From the NCBI RefSeq assembly GCF_022513565.1, contig NZ_JAKWBE010000024.1:62001-126000 (forward strand): a stretch of 64,000 nt of DNA. Reading direction: 5' to 3'. A program made the translations under genes and the position numbers. The notes beneath the pieces are model-generated. The model had not been told where the DNA came from, ran no database searches, and saw only the letters and a program-made list of their open reading frames with translations. Position 1 is the stretch's first letter. Each line of letters begins with the position of its first letter. Origin of the DNA: Streptomyces gilvus (GTDB lineage Bacteria > Actinomycetota > Actinomycetes > Streptomycetales > Streptomycetaceae). This document shows, in pieces, positions 8,470 to 20,082 of the stretch.

Positions 8470-8715
8470 TCACGGCTCCTCGCGCCAGCCGTCCCACTCC
8501 CCCGCGAACGCGTCCAGCGCCCCGGGATCAAGCCGCCCGTCCTCGTCCCGCAGGACGACCAGCCACTGCGCGTCCTCCGCGTCGTCCTCACCCGCCAGGG
8601 CGTCCCGGACGAGCTGCGGCTTCTCGACGACCCCGAACCGTTCCCCCAGCGCCTCCGCCGCCTCCTGAGCCGCGTCGCGGTCGGGCAGCACCAGCACATG
8701 TCTCACATCGCTCAC
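8470..8715 (-). CDS. Small conserved protein of unknown function next to holA
   Basis: 81 residues from GTG at 8715 (VSDVRHVLVLPDRDAAQEAA...). The start is chosen because a GGAG...GGGG purine stretch precedes it and the residues upstream are low-complexity. It is an acidic, soluble alpha/beta protein with a conserved-looking C-terminus (DAFAGEWDGWREEP). It contains no catalytic motif, signal peptide or membrane segment that I can recognise. I recall homologues of this size beside holA in other Streptomyces, but no function. Confidence 0.7.
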   Translation of the reverse strand: MSDVRHVLVLPDRDAAQEAAEALGERFGVVEKPQLVRDALAGEDDAEDAQWLVVLRDEDGRLDPGALDAFAGEWDGWREEP

Positions 8716-8810
8716 GGCCCCATTCTCCGCGCCGCGAGCCGCCTCTCCGTACCCAGCCCCCAATCACCCATCCCGAATCCCCGAACCCCAGCCCCGGGCG
8801 TAAGCCTCTG

Positions 8811-9692
8811 TCAGTCCTTCCGGACGATCTGCACATCCAGATCGACCCGGATGCTCGGCCCCACCACCGCGATGCCCCGCGCCAGCATCGTCTGCCAGCT
8901 CACCGTGAAGTCGTCGCGATGCAGCTCGGTCCGGGCCCGGCAGGCCGCCCGCACCTCGCCCTCCATGCCGTGGCCCAGCCCCAGGTACTCCGTGTCGAGC
9001 GTCACCGTCCGCGTCACCCCGTGCAACGACAACGCCCCCGTCACCGCCCACCGGTTGCCGCCCTTGTGCACGAACCGCTCGCTGTAGAACTCCAGCGTCG
9101 GGTAACGCGCCACGTCCAGGAAGTCCGCCGAGCGCAGATGGTCGTCCCGCATCCGCACGTTCGTGTCGATGGACGCCGCGTCGATCACCACATGCATCGC
9201 CGACCGCTCCACCGGGTCTCCGATCCGCACGACGCCCGCGAAGGAGTTGAACCGCCCGTGGATCCGCGCCAGCCCGATGTGCCGCGCCGTGAACGCGATC
9301 GAGGAGTGCGTCGGCTCGATGTCCCAGTCGCCGGCCGCCGGCAGCTCCGCCGGCTGCGCGATCTGAAGCGTCACGTCCCCCAGGGACGCGAGCGTGTTCT
9401 CCCCGACGGTCGCGCTCGCCCGGTACGGCGTGTACCCCTCGGCGGACACCGCGAGCCGGTACTCCCCTGCGGGCACCGTCGTCACGAACGACCCGAACGG
9501 GTCCGTCTCGCCCCCGACCACCTTGCGCCCCATGGCGTCGCTGACCGCGAACTCCGCATGCGGCACCGGCTCGTTGACCGGATCCAGCACCCTGCAGCAG
9601 AGCACCCCCGCGCTCGGCGGGGTCTGCACCGCCGCCAGGGGACTCGTCCGTTGCACCCGACTCGTTCGGTTTCCCAGCCAGCGGCCGAACAT
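8811..9692 (-). CDS. YceI-family lipid-binding protein with N-terminal carboxypeptidase-regulatory-like domain
   Basis: 293 residues from the ATG at 9692, which has AGGGG eight bases upstream; an in-frame GTG at 9722 is less likely. Residues about 30-110 resemble a transthyretin-like/carboxypeptidase regulatory fold (GVLCCRVLDPVNEPVPHAEF..., PAGEYRLAVSAEGYTPY). Residues about 115-290 are a YceI lipocalin-like barrel (DWDIEPTHSSIAFTARHIGL..., GRFNSFAG). YceI proteins bind polyisoprenoids or other amphiphiles. No signal peptide is visible, which is unusual for YceI but typical of the actinobacterial form. Its upstream region contains an A/T-rich imperfect palindrome near 9720-9745. Confidence 0.85.
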   Translation of the reverse strand: MFGRWLGNRTSRVQRTSPLAAVQTPPSAGVLCCRVLDPVNEPVPHAEFAVSDAMGRKVVGGETDPFGSFVTTVPAGEYRLAVSAEGYTPYRASATVGENTLASLGDVTLQIAQPAELPAAGDWDIEPTHSSIAFTARHIGLARIHGRFNSFAGVVRIGDPVERSAMHVVIDAASIDTNVRMRDDHLRSADFLDVARYPTLEFYSERFVHKGGNRWAVTGALSLHGVTRTVTLDTEYLGLGHGMEGEVRAACRARTELHRDDFTVSWQTMLARGIAVVGPSIRVDLDVQIVRKD

Positions 9693-9821
9693 CCGCACCA
9701 CCCCTGTGCGCCTCGACACCAATATTGTCGAAGAGATATTCGATCACTGATGAGGCTTTCGAGGCAACACGGACTGTCTACGCACGAGTAGCAACGAGTG
9801 GTCCGTTGTCGCCCCGATCCA

Positions 9822-10622
9822 TCACCCCTGTTGGGATTTCCGCACAGTCGGCACACAGGATAGCTCGATCCCGAACTCCTCCCGGTAGACCGCCAGCACC
9901 TCCTCGTCCGTGCCCAACTCGCTCTGCTCACACGCCCCGTCGGCGCTCGTCACCTTGAAGGTGCGTCCGCTGAGCGTGATCCGCCCGCCGTCCTCGGTCA
10001 CCCGCGAGCACACCAGCGACCGCACGAAGTGGGACGCCGGCGAGGTGGAGTGCCACCAGGCCCCGGCCACGAAGTCGCCCAGCTCCCGGGGCCGCACCTC
10101 CAGGCGGTACTGGGGAGCGCCGTTCATGACGACGTCCAGGTCCGGCCCCGCCTCGACGATCCGGAACACACCCGCGGGGTCCTCCTGCTCACCCCGCTCC
10201 CCGAAGGCCAGCGGATGCAGACTGTGCGCCCCGAAGCCGACGTCCGCCAGCCACTCGCTCCCGTCCACCGCCCGCACCCGCAGCGCGAGATGGTCGTACG
10301 GGATCCCCAGCCGCCCCTCACCGCCGTGCACCCGCGCGGCGAGCAGCGTGACCCCGAACCCCAGCTCGGCCAGCAACGCCCCGAACGCCCCGTTGAGTTC
10401 GTAGCAGAACCCGCCTCGCCGCGCTCCCACCACCTTGTCCAGCAGTCGCTTCTCCTCCAGCACGATCTCCTCTCCCAGATGCACGGACAGGTTCTCGAAC
10501 GGCACCTGCCGCAGGTGGCGCAGGTGCAGGTCGCGCAGGACGTCGGCAGTGGGCGCGGTGGGCCAGGCCGGGGGCTCGATCCCCAGACGGCGGAGATAGG
10601 CATCGAGCTGTGCGATATGCAT
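9822..10622 (-). CDS. Arylamine N-acetyltransferase
   Basis: 266 residues from the ATG at 10622. The catalytic triad is complete: Cys73 in RRGGFCYELN, His111 in PYDHLALRV and Asp127 in WLADVGFG. The conserved N-terminal QVPFENLSVHLGE is also present. The enzyme moves an acetyl (or other acyl) group from acyl-CoA to arylamines or hydrazines. Four bases separate the comEC stop from this start, and its GAGGG ribosome site overlaps the comEC end, so the two are translationally coupled. The physiological substrate is unknown. Confidence 0.92.
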   Translation of the reverse strand: MHIAQLDAYLRRLGIEPPAWPTAPTADVLRDLHLRHLRQVPFENLSVHLGEEIVLEEKRLLDKVVGARRGGFCYELNGAFGALLAELGFGVTLLAARVHGGEGRLGIPYDHLALRVRAVDGSEWLADVGFGAHSLHPLAFGERGEQEDPAGVFRIVEAGPDLDVVMNGAPQYRLEVRPRELGDFVAGAWWHSTSPASHFVRSLVCSRVTEDGGRITLSGRTFKVTSADGACEQSELGTDEEVLAVYREEFGIELSCVPTVRKSQQG

Positions 10623-10626
10623 GCCC

Positions 10627-13600
10627 TCAGTCTCGCGCCACCGCCGGCCGTCCGCCCAGGTCCGTGACGGCGAGCGCCCCGTCCCGGTCGGTCCGCAGCA
10701 CCACGGCACCCCCGGCCCGCAGCGCCGCGACCGTGCTGGGAGCCGGATGTCCGTACGGGTTGTCCTCCCCACAGCTGATCAGCGCGATCCGCGGCGCCAC
10801 CCTGCGTATCAGCTCCGGATCCTGGTACGCGGAGCCGTGATGGGCGACCTTGAGCACGTCCACCCCGCCCAGCAGCGCGCCCTGCGGTAACCTCAGCAGG
10901 GCCTGCTGGGCCGGCGGTTCGAGGTCCCCGAGCAGCAGGAGCCGCAGCCCCGCGGAGCGGACCAGCATGGCGACGCTGGCGTCGTTCGGACCGTCCGGGT
11001 CCGGCGCGGGGGCCGGCGGGGGCCACAGCACCTGCCAGGACAGCGACCCGGTGCGCCGTACCTCGCCGGCGACGGCACGGGTGAGCGGGATGTGCCGCGC
11101 CGCCGCCTCCCTGCTGACGAACTCGACCTGGTCCGCGGGTTCCTGGAACCCGGTCGTCTCGATCGCCCCCACCGAACGCCCGCGCAGCACTCCCGGCAGT
11201 CCCGCCACATGATCGGCGTGGAAGTGGGTGAGCACGACGAGCGGGACGCGGGTGATCCCGAGCGTGCGCAGACAGTGGTCGACCAGCTTGGGATCGGGCC
11301 CGGCGTCCACGACCACACCGGCGCCGTCCCCCGCCGCGAGCACCGTCGCGTCCCCCTGGCCCACGTCACACATCGCGAACCGCCACCCCGGGGGCGGCCA
11401 CCCCGTGATCACCCGGGTCAGCGGCGGTGGCTGCACGACGAGGAGCAGCAGCAGAAGCCCGCACGCCGTGCACAGCCACGGGTGCCGCAGCAGCCGCCGC
11501 CCGACCAGGACGACGGCCACCGTGACCAGGGCCAGCAGTAGCGCCCCGCCCCAGCTTCCGGGCCAGTCCACTCCCCCGCCGGGCAGGGCCGCCCCGGCGC
11601 GAGCGACTCCCGCGATCCACCCGGCGGGCCAACTCGCGCACCACGCCAGCGCCTTGGCCACCGGCATCGCCACCGGCGCCGTCGCCAGCGCGGCGAAGCC
11701 CAGCACGGTGGCAGGGGCCACGGCGACCTCGACGAGCAGGTTGCAGGGCACCGCCACCAGACTCACCCGCGCCGACAGCACGGCGACGACCGGCGCGCAC
11801 AGGGCCTGCGCCGCGGCCGCCGCGGCCAGCCCCTCGGCGAGCCTCGGCGGTACCCGGTGCCGCCGCAGCGCCTCGCTCCAGCGCGGGGCGAGGGTGAGCA
11901 GCGCGCCGGTGGCCAGCACGGAGAGCAGGAAGCCGTAACTCCGCGACAGCCAGGGGTCGTAGAGCACCAGCAGCAGGACGGCCGTCGCCAGGGCCGGGAT
12001 CAGCGATCTGCGGCGTCCGGTCGCCAGGGCCAGCAGGACGACGGCTCCGCAGGCGGCGGCGCGCAGCACGCTCGGGTCCGGGCGGCACACGACGACGAAC
12101 CCGAGGGTGAGCGCGCCGCCGAGCACCGCGGTCGCACGCAGTGGAATGCCGAGCCTGGGCGCGAGCCCTCGGCGTTCCACCAGCTGGGCCATGCCGGGCG
12201 GTCCGATGAGCAGGGCCAGGATGATCGTGAGGTTGCTTCCGGACACCGCGAGGGTGTGCGCGAGGTCCGTCTCCTTGAAGGCCTCGTCCAGCTCCGGGCC
12301 GATCCGCGAGGTGTCGCCGACGACCAGCCCCGGCAGCAGTGCCCGGGCGTCCTTCGGCAGTCCGTCGGTCGCCTCCCGCAGCCCGCCCCGCAACCGCCCG
12401 GCGAACCGCTGTGCGGCCGACGGTCCGCCCACGACCTCGGGCGCCCCCTTCCCCCGCACCCGCAAGACCCCGGCGACCCGGTCCCCACCGACCAACGCGG
12501 GCACGACCCGCGCCACGACCCGCACCCGCGTGGACGGCAACAACTCAAGCCAGGGCGACCGAGGCATGCCCTCGACGGAGGGCGCCATGCCTGCTTCCGC
12601 CCCGCCGGCTTCCGCACTGCCGGCTTCCGCACTGCCAGCTTCCGCACTGCCGGCTTCCGCACTGCCGGCTCCCACCTTGCTGGCTTCCGCCCCGCCCGAT
12701 TCCGCCCTGCCGGCTCCCACCTTGCTGGCTTCCGCCCCGCCCGATTCCGCCCTGCCGGCTGCCGCAGTGCCAGCTGCCGTCCCGTCGGCTGCCTCCTTGC
12801 CGCCTCCCGCCTTGCCGCCTCCCGCCTTGCCGGCTGCCGTCCTGTCGGCTTCCGCCCTACCGACGCCCGCCCCTCGCGACGCGACGTTCACGATCACCAG
12901 CACGGGTGCCCGGGTCGCCACGACCGTCCCGTCCGCCTCCTCGACCCGGCGCACCTCTCCCTCGACCAGCACGGCGGCCGGAGCGGCGTGATCGCCTCGC
13001 ACCCGGGGCCGGGTCACCCGTGGGTCGGACGTCACCTCGACCTCGGCGGTCACCGTGGCGTACCGCCGCGCCAACTCCGGTACGGGCCCTCGGCGCACAT
13101 CGGCACCGTGCAACCCGGCGGAGACGGCGGCCGCGGCGACGCAGAGCAGCAGGGCGGCGAGGGAGGCCCGCCGCCATGCACCCCGCGCCGCACGGACACC
13201 CGTCGACGACGGGACGCACGGAGGCTGTGTTTCGCCCGTCGATCGCAGCGGCGCCGGGGTCGGCCGCCCTGGCACGGATCGTGACCGCCTGCGCGTCGAT
13301 CCGCCGACAGGGTCGCCCGCCACCACCCGTCTCCCCGCCAACAGCAGCGCACCCACCGCGCCAAGACACAGCACGGCGACCCCCGTCACCCACCCCGGCG
13401 GCGCGTCCAGTGTCAGTGCCGCCGTCGCCCAGGCCGCGAGCGCGGGTGGGACGAGGCGCAGGTCCGTCGGTCCTTCCTGTCGGGGGTGGGCCGCTCCCAG
13501 GCGGGCTCCGGAGGCGGCGTGGACGGCCGAGCGGTGACCGGTGCGGGTGCCGTCTTGGGTGCCGGCTCGGTTGCCCGCGCGGTGATGCGTGCCGCTCCCA

Positions 13601-13656
13601 GGGCTGCCGACGCGGTGATCCGAGCCGCCCCCAGGGCGAACGGGGTCGCGGCTCAT
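10627..13656 (-). CDS. comEC: ComEC/Rec2-family competence/DNA channel protein
   Basis: 1009 residues. N-terminal hydrophobic helices (about 70-200) are followed by a DUF4131-like segment, a polytopic competence domain (about 400-720) and a C-terminal metallo-beta-lactamase domain with HFHADHVAGLPG. In competent bacteria ComEC passes single-stranded DNA across the membrane; in Streptomyces its role is unproven. The start is ATG at 13656 with GGAG seven bases upstream. Residues about 275-350 are a low-complexity linker of pentapeptides such as SAEAG, encoded by 15-bp repeats (see 12590-12760). It lies 61 bases behind comEA and is coupled to the acetyltransferase. Confidence 0.9.
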   Translation of the reverse strand: MSRDPVRPGGGSDHRVGSPGSGTHHRAGNRAGTQDGTRTGHRSAVHAASGARLGAAHPRQEGPTDLRLVPPALAAWATAALTLDAPPGWVTGVAVLCLGAVGALLLAGRRVVAGDPVGGSTRRRSRSVPGRPTPAPLRSTGETQPPCVPSSTGVRAARGAWRRASLAALLLCVAAAAVSAGLHGADVRRGPVPELARRYATVTAEVEVTSDPRVTRPRVRGDHAAPAAVLVEGEVRRVEEADGTVVATRAPVLVIVNVASRGAGVGRAEADRTAAGKAGGGKAGGGKEAADGTAAGTAAAGRAESGGAEASKVGAGRAESGGAEASKVGAGSAEAGSAEAGSAEAGSAEAGGAEAGMAPSVEGMPRSPWLELLPSTRVRVVARVVPALVGGDRVAGVLRVRGKGAPEVVGGPSAAQRFAGRLRGGLREATDGLPKDARALLPGLVVGDTSRIGPELDEAFKETDLAHTLAVSGSNLTIILALLIGPPGMAQLVERRGLAPRLGIPLRATAVLGGALTLGFVVVCRPDPSVLRAAACGAVVLLALATGRRRSLIPALATAVLLLVLYDPWLSRSYGFLLSVLATGALLTLAPRWSEALRRHRVPPRLAEGLAAAAAAQALCAPVVAVLSARVSLVAVPCNLLVEVAVAPATVLGFAALATAPVAMPVAKALAWCASWPAGWIAGVARAGAALPGGGVDWPGSWGGALLLALVTVAVVLVGRRLLRHPWLCTACGLLLLLLVVQPPPLTRVITGWPPPGWRFAMCDVGQGDATVLAAGDGAGVVVDAGPDPKLVDHCLRTLGITRVPLVVLTHFHADHVAGLPGVLRGRSVGAIETTGFQEPADQVEFVSREAAARHIPLTRAVAGEVRRTGSLSWQVLWPPPAPAPDPDGPNDASVAMLVRSAGLRLLLLGDLEPPAQQALLRLPQGALLGGVDVLKVAHHGSAYQDPELIRRVAPRIALISCGEDNPYGHPAPSTVAALRAGGAVVLRTDRDGALAVTDLGGRPAVARD
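12590..12760. repeat. 15-bp repeats inside comEC
   Basis: Tandem and interspersed copies of GCCGGCTTCCGCACT and variants, encoding pentapeptides (SAEAG, ESGGA, EASKV, GAG...) on the minus strand. A longer 45-bp unit containing ACCTTGCTGGCTTCCGCCCC occurs twice (about 12671-12715 and 12716-12760). All units keep the reading frame. Confidence 0.75.
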
Positions 13657-13717
13657 GGCGCCGCTCCAGGCCGGCGTCCCGGCGCTGCGCTGCTGCCGTG
13701 GAAGGCAGGGGCGCGGC

Positions 13718-14929
13718 TCATGGCCGTACCAGATTCCGCAGGTCGGCGAAGCGGCGGTCGCCGATGCCGTTCACCTCGCGCAGCTCGTCCACGGAACGGA
13801 AGCCGCCGTGCTGTGTGCGGTAGTCGATGATGTGCTGGGCCAGGACAGGGCCCACGCCCGGCAGGGTGTCGAGCTGGTCCACGGTCGCCGTGTTGAGGGC
13901 GACGGGCGCCCCGGGCGCCGCCCCTGCCGGACCACCGCCGGCCACACCGGCAACCCCCGCCGGACCGGGCGCCGGGCCGCCCACGACCACCTGTTCGCCG
14001 TCGACGAGGAAACGGGCCCGGTTGAGTCCGTCCGTGTTCGTCCCGGGCCGCACGCCACCGGCCGCGCGCAGGGCGTCGACGACCCGTGAACCCGCCGGCA
14101 GCCGTTGGATCCCGGGCCTGCGGACCTTGCCGCTGACGTCGACGACGATCTCGGCGCCGGCGGTGCCCCCGGCAGTCCCTCCCACCTGTGCCACACCGCC
14201 GGAGCCACCCGCACCCGACTCCCCGTCAGTCCTCCCGCCGCCAGACCTCCCCTGCCCCAACTCCCCTTCCGCACCCTTGCCTTCACCGAGCGGCACCGCC
14301 GCCCGCACCACCTCCGGTGCCCGCACGGACTGCGGTCGCCCGCTCCAGAAGTGCTGCACGGCGAACACGGCGGCGACCACGAGCAGCACCCCGAGCGCGA
14401 CCACGCTCCGCCGCTCCAGCCCGCACCGCGTCTGCAACCACACCGGCATCCGCTCCCGCAGCGCGGGGCCGACCCGTGCCCGCCAGTTCTCCACCGGCCG
14501 CCGGACATCGGGCTGTTCCTCCACTTCTCCCGCCGACGGAAAGGCCCAACCCTCCCGAGGAAGGTCCTGCCCCTCCCGAGGAGAGTCCCGCACATCCCCT
14601 TGAGGGCAGTCCCGCCCCTCCTGCGCAAGGTCCGGCCCCTCCTGCTGAGGCCAGTCACCTCCGTCCTCCTCGGACGGACCCGGCGGCCCCAACCCCCGCC
14701 ATCCCCCCGGCCGTTCGGGGAACAACACCTCCGCCCGCCGACGCAGTTCCTCCGCCGACTCGTGTCGATGCCGGGCCCGCCCCCGACTCCCCGCCGGCTC
14801 ATTCCGATGCCGGGCCCACCCCCGGCCCCCTACCGATACGCGGCGATGGCGGGTCCGGCCGTCCGTGGCGGGGCCGCGTCCGGGGCCGCTGGAGACGGTC
14901 GCTGTGCGTGAACGTGATCGAAGTGCCAT
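13718..14929 (-). CDS. comEA: ComEA-family helix-hairpin-helix DNA-binding protein
   Basis: 403 residues from the ATG at 14929; a GTG at 14947 would add six residues, and neither has a strong ribosome site. There is a long charged cytoplasmic N-terminus with short Pro/Arg/Glu repeats, one membrane helix (about 175-200, VVALGVLLVVAAVFAV) and a Gly/Ser-rich spacer. An SLBB domain (about 255-315, VVDVSGKVRRPGIQRLPAGS) follows, and a C-terminal pair of helix-hairpin-helix motifs (LNTATVDQLDTLPGVGPVLA...). ComEA captures DNA outside the membrane and hands it to ComEC, encoded just downstream. The very long N-terminus is unusual compared with Bacillus ComEA. Confidence 0.9.
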   Translation of the reverse strand: MALRSRSRTATVSSGPGRGPATDGRTRHRRVSVGGRGWARHRNEPAGSRGRARHRHESAEELRRRAEVLFPERPGGWRGLGPPGPSEEDGGDWPQQEGPDLAQEGRDCPQGDVRDSPREGQDLPREGWAFPSAGEVEEQPDVRRPVENWRARVGPALRERMPVWLQTRCGLERRSVVALGVLLVVAAVFAVQHFWSGRPQSVRAPEVVRAAVPLGEGKGAEGELGQGRSGGGRTDGESGAGGSGGVAQVGGTAGGTAGAEIVVDVSGKVRRPGIQRLPAGSRVVDALRAAGGVRPGTNTDGLNRARFLVDGEQVVVGGPAPGPAGVAGVAGGGPAGAAPGAPVALNTATVDQLDTLPGVGPVLAQHIIDYRTQHGGFRSVDELREVNGIGDRRFADLRNLVRP

Positions 14930-15043
14930 GCGGCGAGGATCACCCACCCCGCCACCACCGCGATGATCTTGCTCAATTCCCGGGGATTACCCACCGGTTG
15001 TGGACAACTCCGCCACCCACACGGGTGAACCGCGGTGTCGACG

Positions 15044-15889
15044 TCACCGCGGCGAGACCACGACCCCCAGCAGTCCGGGCCCGGTGTGCGCCCCGATCAC
15101 CGCCCCGACCTCGCTCACATGCAGGTCCGCCGTCCCGGGCACCCTCGCCCGCAGCCGGTCCGCCAGCGCCGAGGCCCGGTCGGGGGCGGCGAGATGGTGG
15201 ACGGCGATGTCGACCGGCGCGCTGCCGGCCCGGTCGGCCGCGATCTCCTCCAGGCGGGCGATCGCCCTGGAGGCCGTCCGGACCTTCTCGAGGAGTTCGA
15301 TCCGCCCGCCGTCCAGTTGGAGCAGCGGTTTCACGGCGAGCGCCGAACCCAGCAACGCCTGCGCCGCGCCGATGCGACCACCCCGGCGCAGATAGTCGAG
15401 GGTGTCGACGTAGAAGTAGGCGGAGGTGCCCGAGGCCCGCTTCTCCGCGGCGGTGACGGCCTCGTCCACCGTGCCGCCCGCCTCGGCCGCCTCCGCGGCG
15501 GCGAGCGCGCAGAAGCCGAGCGCCATCGCGACCGTCCCGGTGTCCACCACCCGCACCGGCACCGGTGCCTCGCGCGCCGCGAGGACCGCCGCGTCGTAGG
15601 TGCCCGACAGTTCGGCGGAGAGGTGGAGGGAGACGATGCCGGTGGCGCCGGACTCGGCGACCTTGCGGTAGGTCTCGGCGAAGAGCTGGGGGCTGGGCCG
15701 CGAGGTGGTGACGGGGCGCCGCTTCTGCAGTGCCTGGGCCAGCGAACGGGTCGAGATCTCGGTGCCCTCGTCCAGTGCCTGGCCACCGAGGACCACGGTC
15801 AGGGGGACCGCTGTGATGCCGTGACGCTCCATCGTCCGCGGCGGCAGGTAGGCCGTTGAATCGGTGACGATCGCGACATGGCGGGACAT
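15044..15889 (-). CDS. DegV family fatty-acid-binding protein
   Basis: 281 residues, the normal length. The N-terminal VAIVTDSTAYLPP and the TSRPSPQLF and GIVSLHLSAELSGTY segments are DegV hallmarks; the C-terminal domain carries GGRIGAAQALLGSALAVKPLLQ. DegV/FakB proteins bind a fatty acid and present it to a kinase (FakA) in some bacteria. No FakA gene is in the window, so the role here is inferred only from family. It is transcribed in the same direction as comEA, about 110 bases upstream of it. Confidence 0.9.
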   Translation of the reverse strand: MSRHVAIVTDSTAYLPPRTMERHGITAVPLTVVLGGQALDEGTEISTRSLAQALQKRRPVTTSRPSPQLFAETYRKVAESGATGIVSLHLSAELSGTYDAAVLAAREAPVPVRVVDTGTVAMALGFCALAAAEAAEAGGTVDEAVTAAEKRASGTSAYFYVDTLDYLRRGGRIGAAQALLGSALAVKPLLQLDGGRIELLEKVRTASRAIARLEEIAADRAGSAPVDIAVHHLAAPDRASALADRLRARVPGTADLHVSEVGAVIGAHTGPGLLGVVVSPR

Positions 15890-15961
15890 GAGCTGGAGGT
15901 TACCTGGCGTAGTGCCCGTACGGCAGCCCGGACCCTGTCACCTGGTCTGCCCTTGACCGGA

Positions 15962-16687
15962 TCAAGTAGTGCTCTCGGGACGGGGTTTCTTCTGCCAGGG
16001 GTAGCTAGGGCGCTGTCCCGGCGGGGTGATGGCGGCCCGCGTCGGCTCCTCGGTCCGGCGCGGTGTCTCCGGCCAGGTCTGCTGCGCCGTCGTGTTGTCG
16101 CCGGCCGGGGCGTCCGGCCACGGCGGGGCGGCGGACGGCTCCTCCTTCGTCCAGTGCCGCAGGGCGCCCGCCTCCACGTCGATCTGGGCGCTCAGCGTGT
16201 CCAGGTCGTCCGCGGCGAACCGGTGGGCCCGGTCCCGGGCCGCCCAGCGCAGGGAGTCGGCGGACTGGGTGATGCGCTCGGTGCGGGCGCGCAGGTCGGG
16301 CAGCCGCTGGGCCAGTGTCGCGCGGTCGGGTTCGCATTCGAGGCGCTTGAGTTCGCCGTCCAGCTCGTGTCCGTGCACGCTCAGCCGCCGGAAGAGGTCC
16401 AGGGACTCCTTCAGGGACTGGTCGTCCCGGGCGCCCGCGTGCAGCGCGTCCTGGGTGGCGCGCATCGAGGTGCGCAGCTTCAGGCGCAGCGCGGCGACCT
16501 CGGCCGTCGGCCCCTGCTGCACGAAGGACTTGGCGCGCAGGGTGTGGTCCTCGACCGTGCGCCGGGCCTGGTCGATGGTGCGGTCCACGCCGCGTTTGGC
16601 GGCGCCGATCACCTTGACGGTGGCGTAGGCGCCGAGCACCAGGAAGAGGACGAAGAGCAGGGCGAACACTGCGATCACTGCTTCCAC
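15962..16687 (-). CDS. Membrane-anchored protein of unknown function with coiled coil
   Basis: 241 residues from GTG at 16687, chosen because GGAGGAGG lies just upstream and the product then begins directly with a membrane helix (EAVIAVFALLFVLFLVLGAY, about residues 2-24). The rest is a long charged helical region (about 30-180, many Arg/Glu/Leu, no enzymatic motif) and a Pro/Thr-rich tail. It is probably a bitopic protein with a cytoplasmic coiled coil. No function is recognised. It lies between leuS and the DegV gene on the same strand. Confidence 0.75.
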   Translation of the reverse strand: MEAVIAVFALLFVLFLVLGAYATVKVIGAAKRGVDRTIDQARRTVEDHTLRAKSFVQQGPTAEVAALRLKLRTSMRATQDALHAGARDDQSLKESLDLFRRLSVHGHELDGELKRLECEPDRATLAQRLPDLRARTERITQSADSLRWAARDRAHRFAADDLDTLSAQIDVEAGALRHWTKEEPSAAPPWPDAPAGDNTTAQQTWPETPRRTEEPTRAAITPPGQRPSYPWQKKPRPESTT

Positions 16688-16745
16688 TGTGCTCCTCCTC
16701 CGGACTGTCGCGACATGTCGCGCGGCTCTTCCACGGTAAACGAGG

Positions 16746-16786
16746 CGGGCAGGTCCGGAGTTCCAGAAGAACCCCGAACCTGCCCG
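16746..16786 (-). terminator. Weak hairpin after leuS
   Basis: CGGGCAGGT (16746-16754) pairs with ACCTGCCCG (16778-16786), a 9-bp stem with a long loop, 75 bases beyond the leuS stop. Confidence 0.4.
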
Positions 16787-16861
16787 TGGAAGACCCGGAT
16801 CCTGCCCGTAGGGGACTACCCGGAGACGGCGGAGGAGTGGCCGCCCCCGCCCGCCCAAGAG

Positions 16862-19735
<2,874 letters not shown>

Positions 19736-19789
19736 GATCCTCAAGCTCCATCGGTCGTCTCTGCCAGCGGCTGCTCGTTGCCGGAAACG

Positions 19790-19814
19790 AAAAATCCCCT
19801 CGCACAGGAGGGGA
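19790..19814 (-). terminator. Attenuator hairpin in front of leuS
   Basis: Read on the minus strand: TCCCCTC, six-base loop, GAGGGGA, then TTTTT. The 7-bp stem (19808-19814 with 19795-19801) followed at once by a U-run is an intrinsic terminator placed about 55 bases before the leuS start and downstream of the leader peptide. An alternative 7-bp pairing, GCCGCGC of the leader codons (19865-19871) with 19816-19822 next to the stem, and a CCGACC/GGTCGG stem (19828-19833 with 19850-19855), could switch it. Confidence 0.75.
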
Positions 19815-19861
19815 CGCCGCGCCGATTCCGACCTTCCGGTCCGCCCGGTGGTCGGGACTGA

Positions 19862-19900
19862 TCAGCGCGGCCCGCCAAGCAGAAGGCGTACGGCACGCAT
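19862..19900 (-). CDS. leuS leader peptide MRAVRLLLGGPR
   Basis: Thirteen codons, ATG at 19900 to TGA at 19862, encoding MRAVRLLLGGPR. The three consecutive Leu codons are CTT CTG CTT; CTT is rare in this GC-rich genome, so slow decoding is expected when charged tRNA-Leu is scarce. There is no ribosome site, but TACCCT (a TANNNT -10 box) lies six bases upstream of the ATG, the spacing of a leaderless transcript. The ORF is followed by mutually exclusive RNA pairings and a terminator before leuS. This is the classic layout of ribosome-mediated attenuation. I infer the mechanism from the sequence; it is not shown experimentally here. Confidence 0.75.
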   Translation of the reverse strand: MRAVRLLLGGPR

Positions 19901-19906
19901 GGCGTT

Positions 19907-19912
19907 AGGGTA
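19907..19912 (-). promoter_or_regulatory. -10 box TACCCT of the leuS leader transcript
   Basis: TACCCT on the minus strand ends six bases before the leader-peptide ATG, so transcription should start at or next to the A of ATG. No convincing -35 is seen. Confidence 0.5.
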
Positions 19913-20082
19913 CCGCAGCGCTTGAGCACGATGCGACGCGCTTCCGTATGGGTCCTTGGCACCTGGCCCACGCCCGGTGCCACAACTGAATCACGGTCAA
20001 AGTTACTTCGCGTAACGCCCGACATCCGGACATCACAACGACTGCGTTGTCCTTAGGTAACAGCGCAATAACTCAAACCTCG

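Noticed and set aside
9720..9745. AATAT-N10-ATATT A/T-rich inverted repeat upstream of the YceI gene
   Set aside because: Short arms and no regulator nearby; not enough to call an operator.
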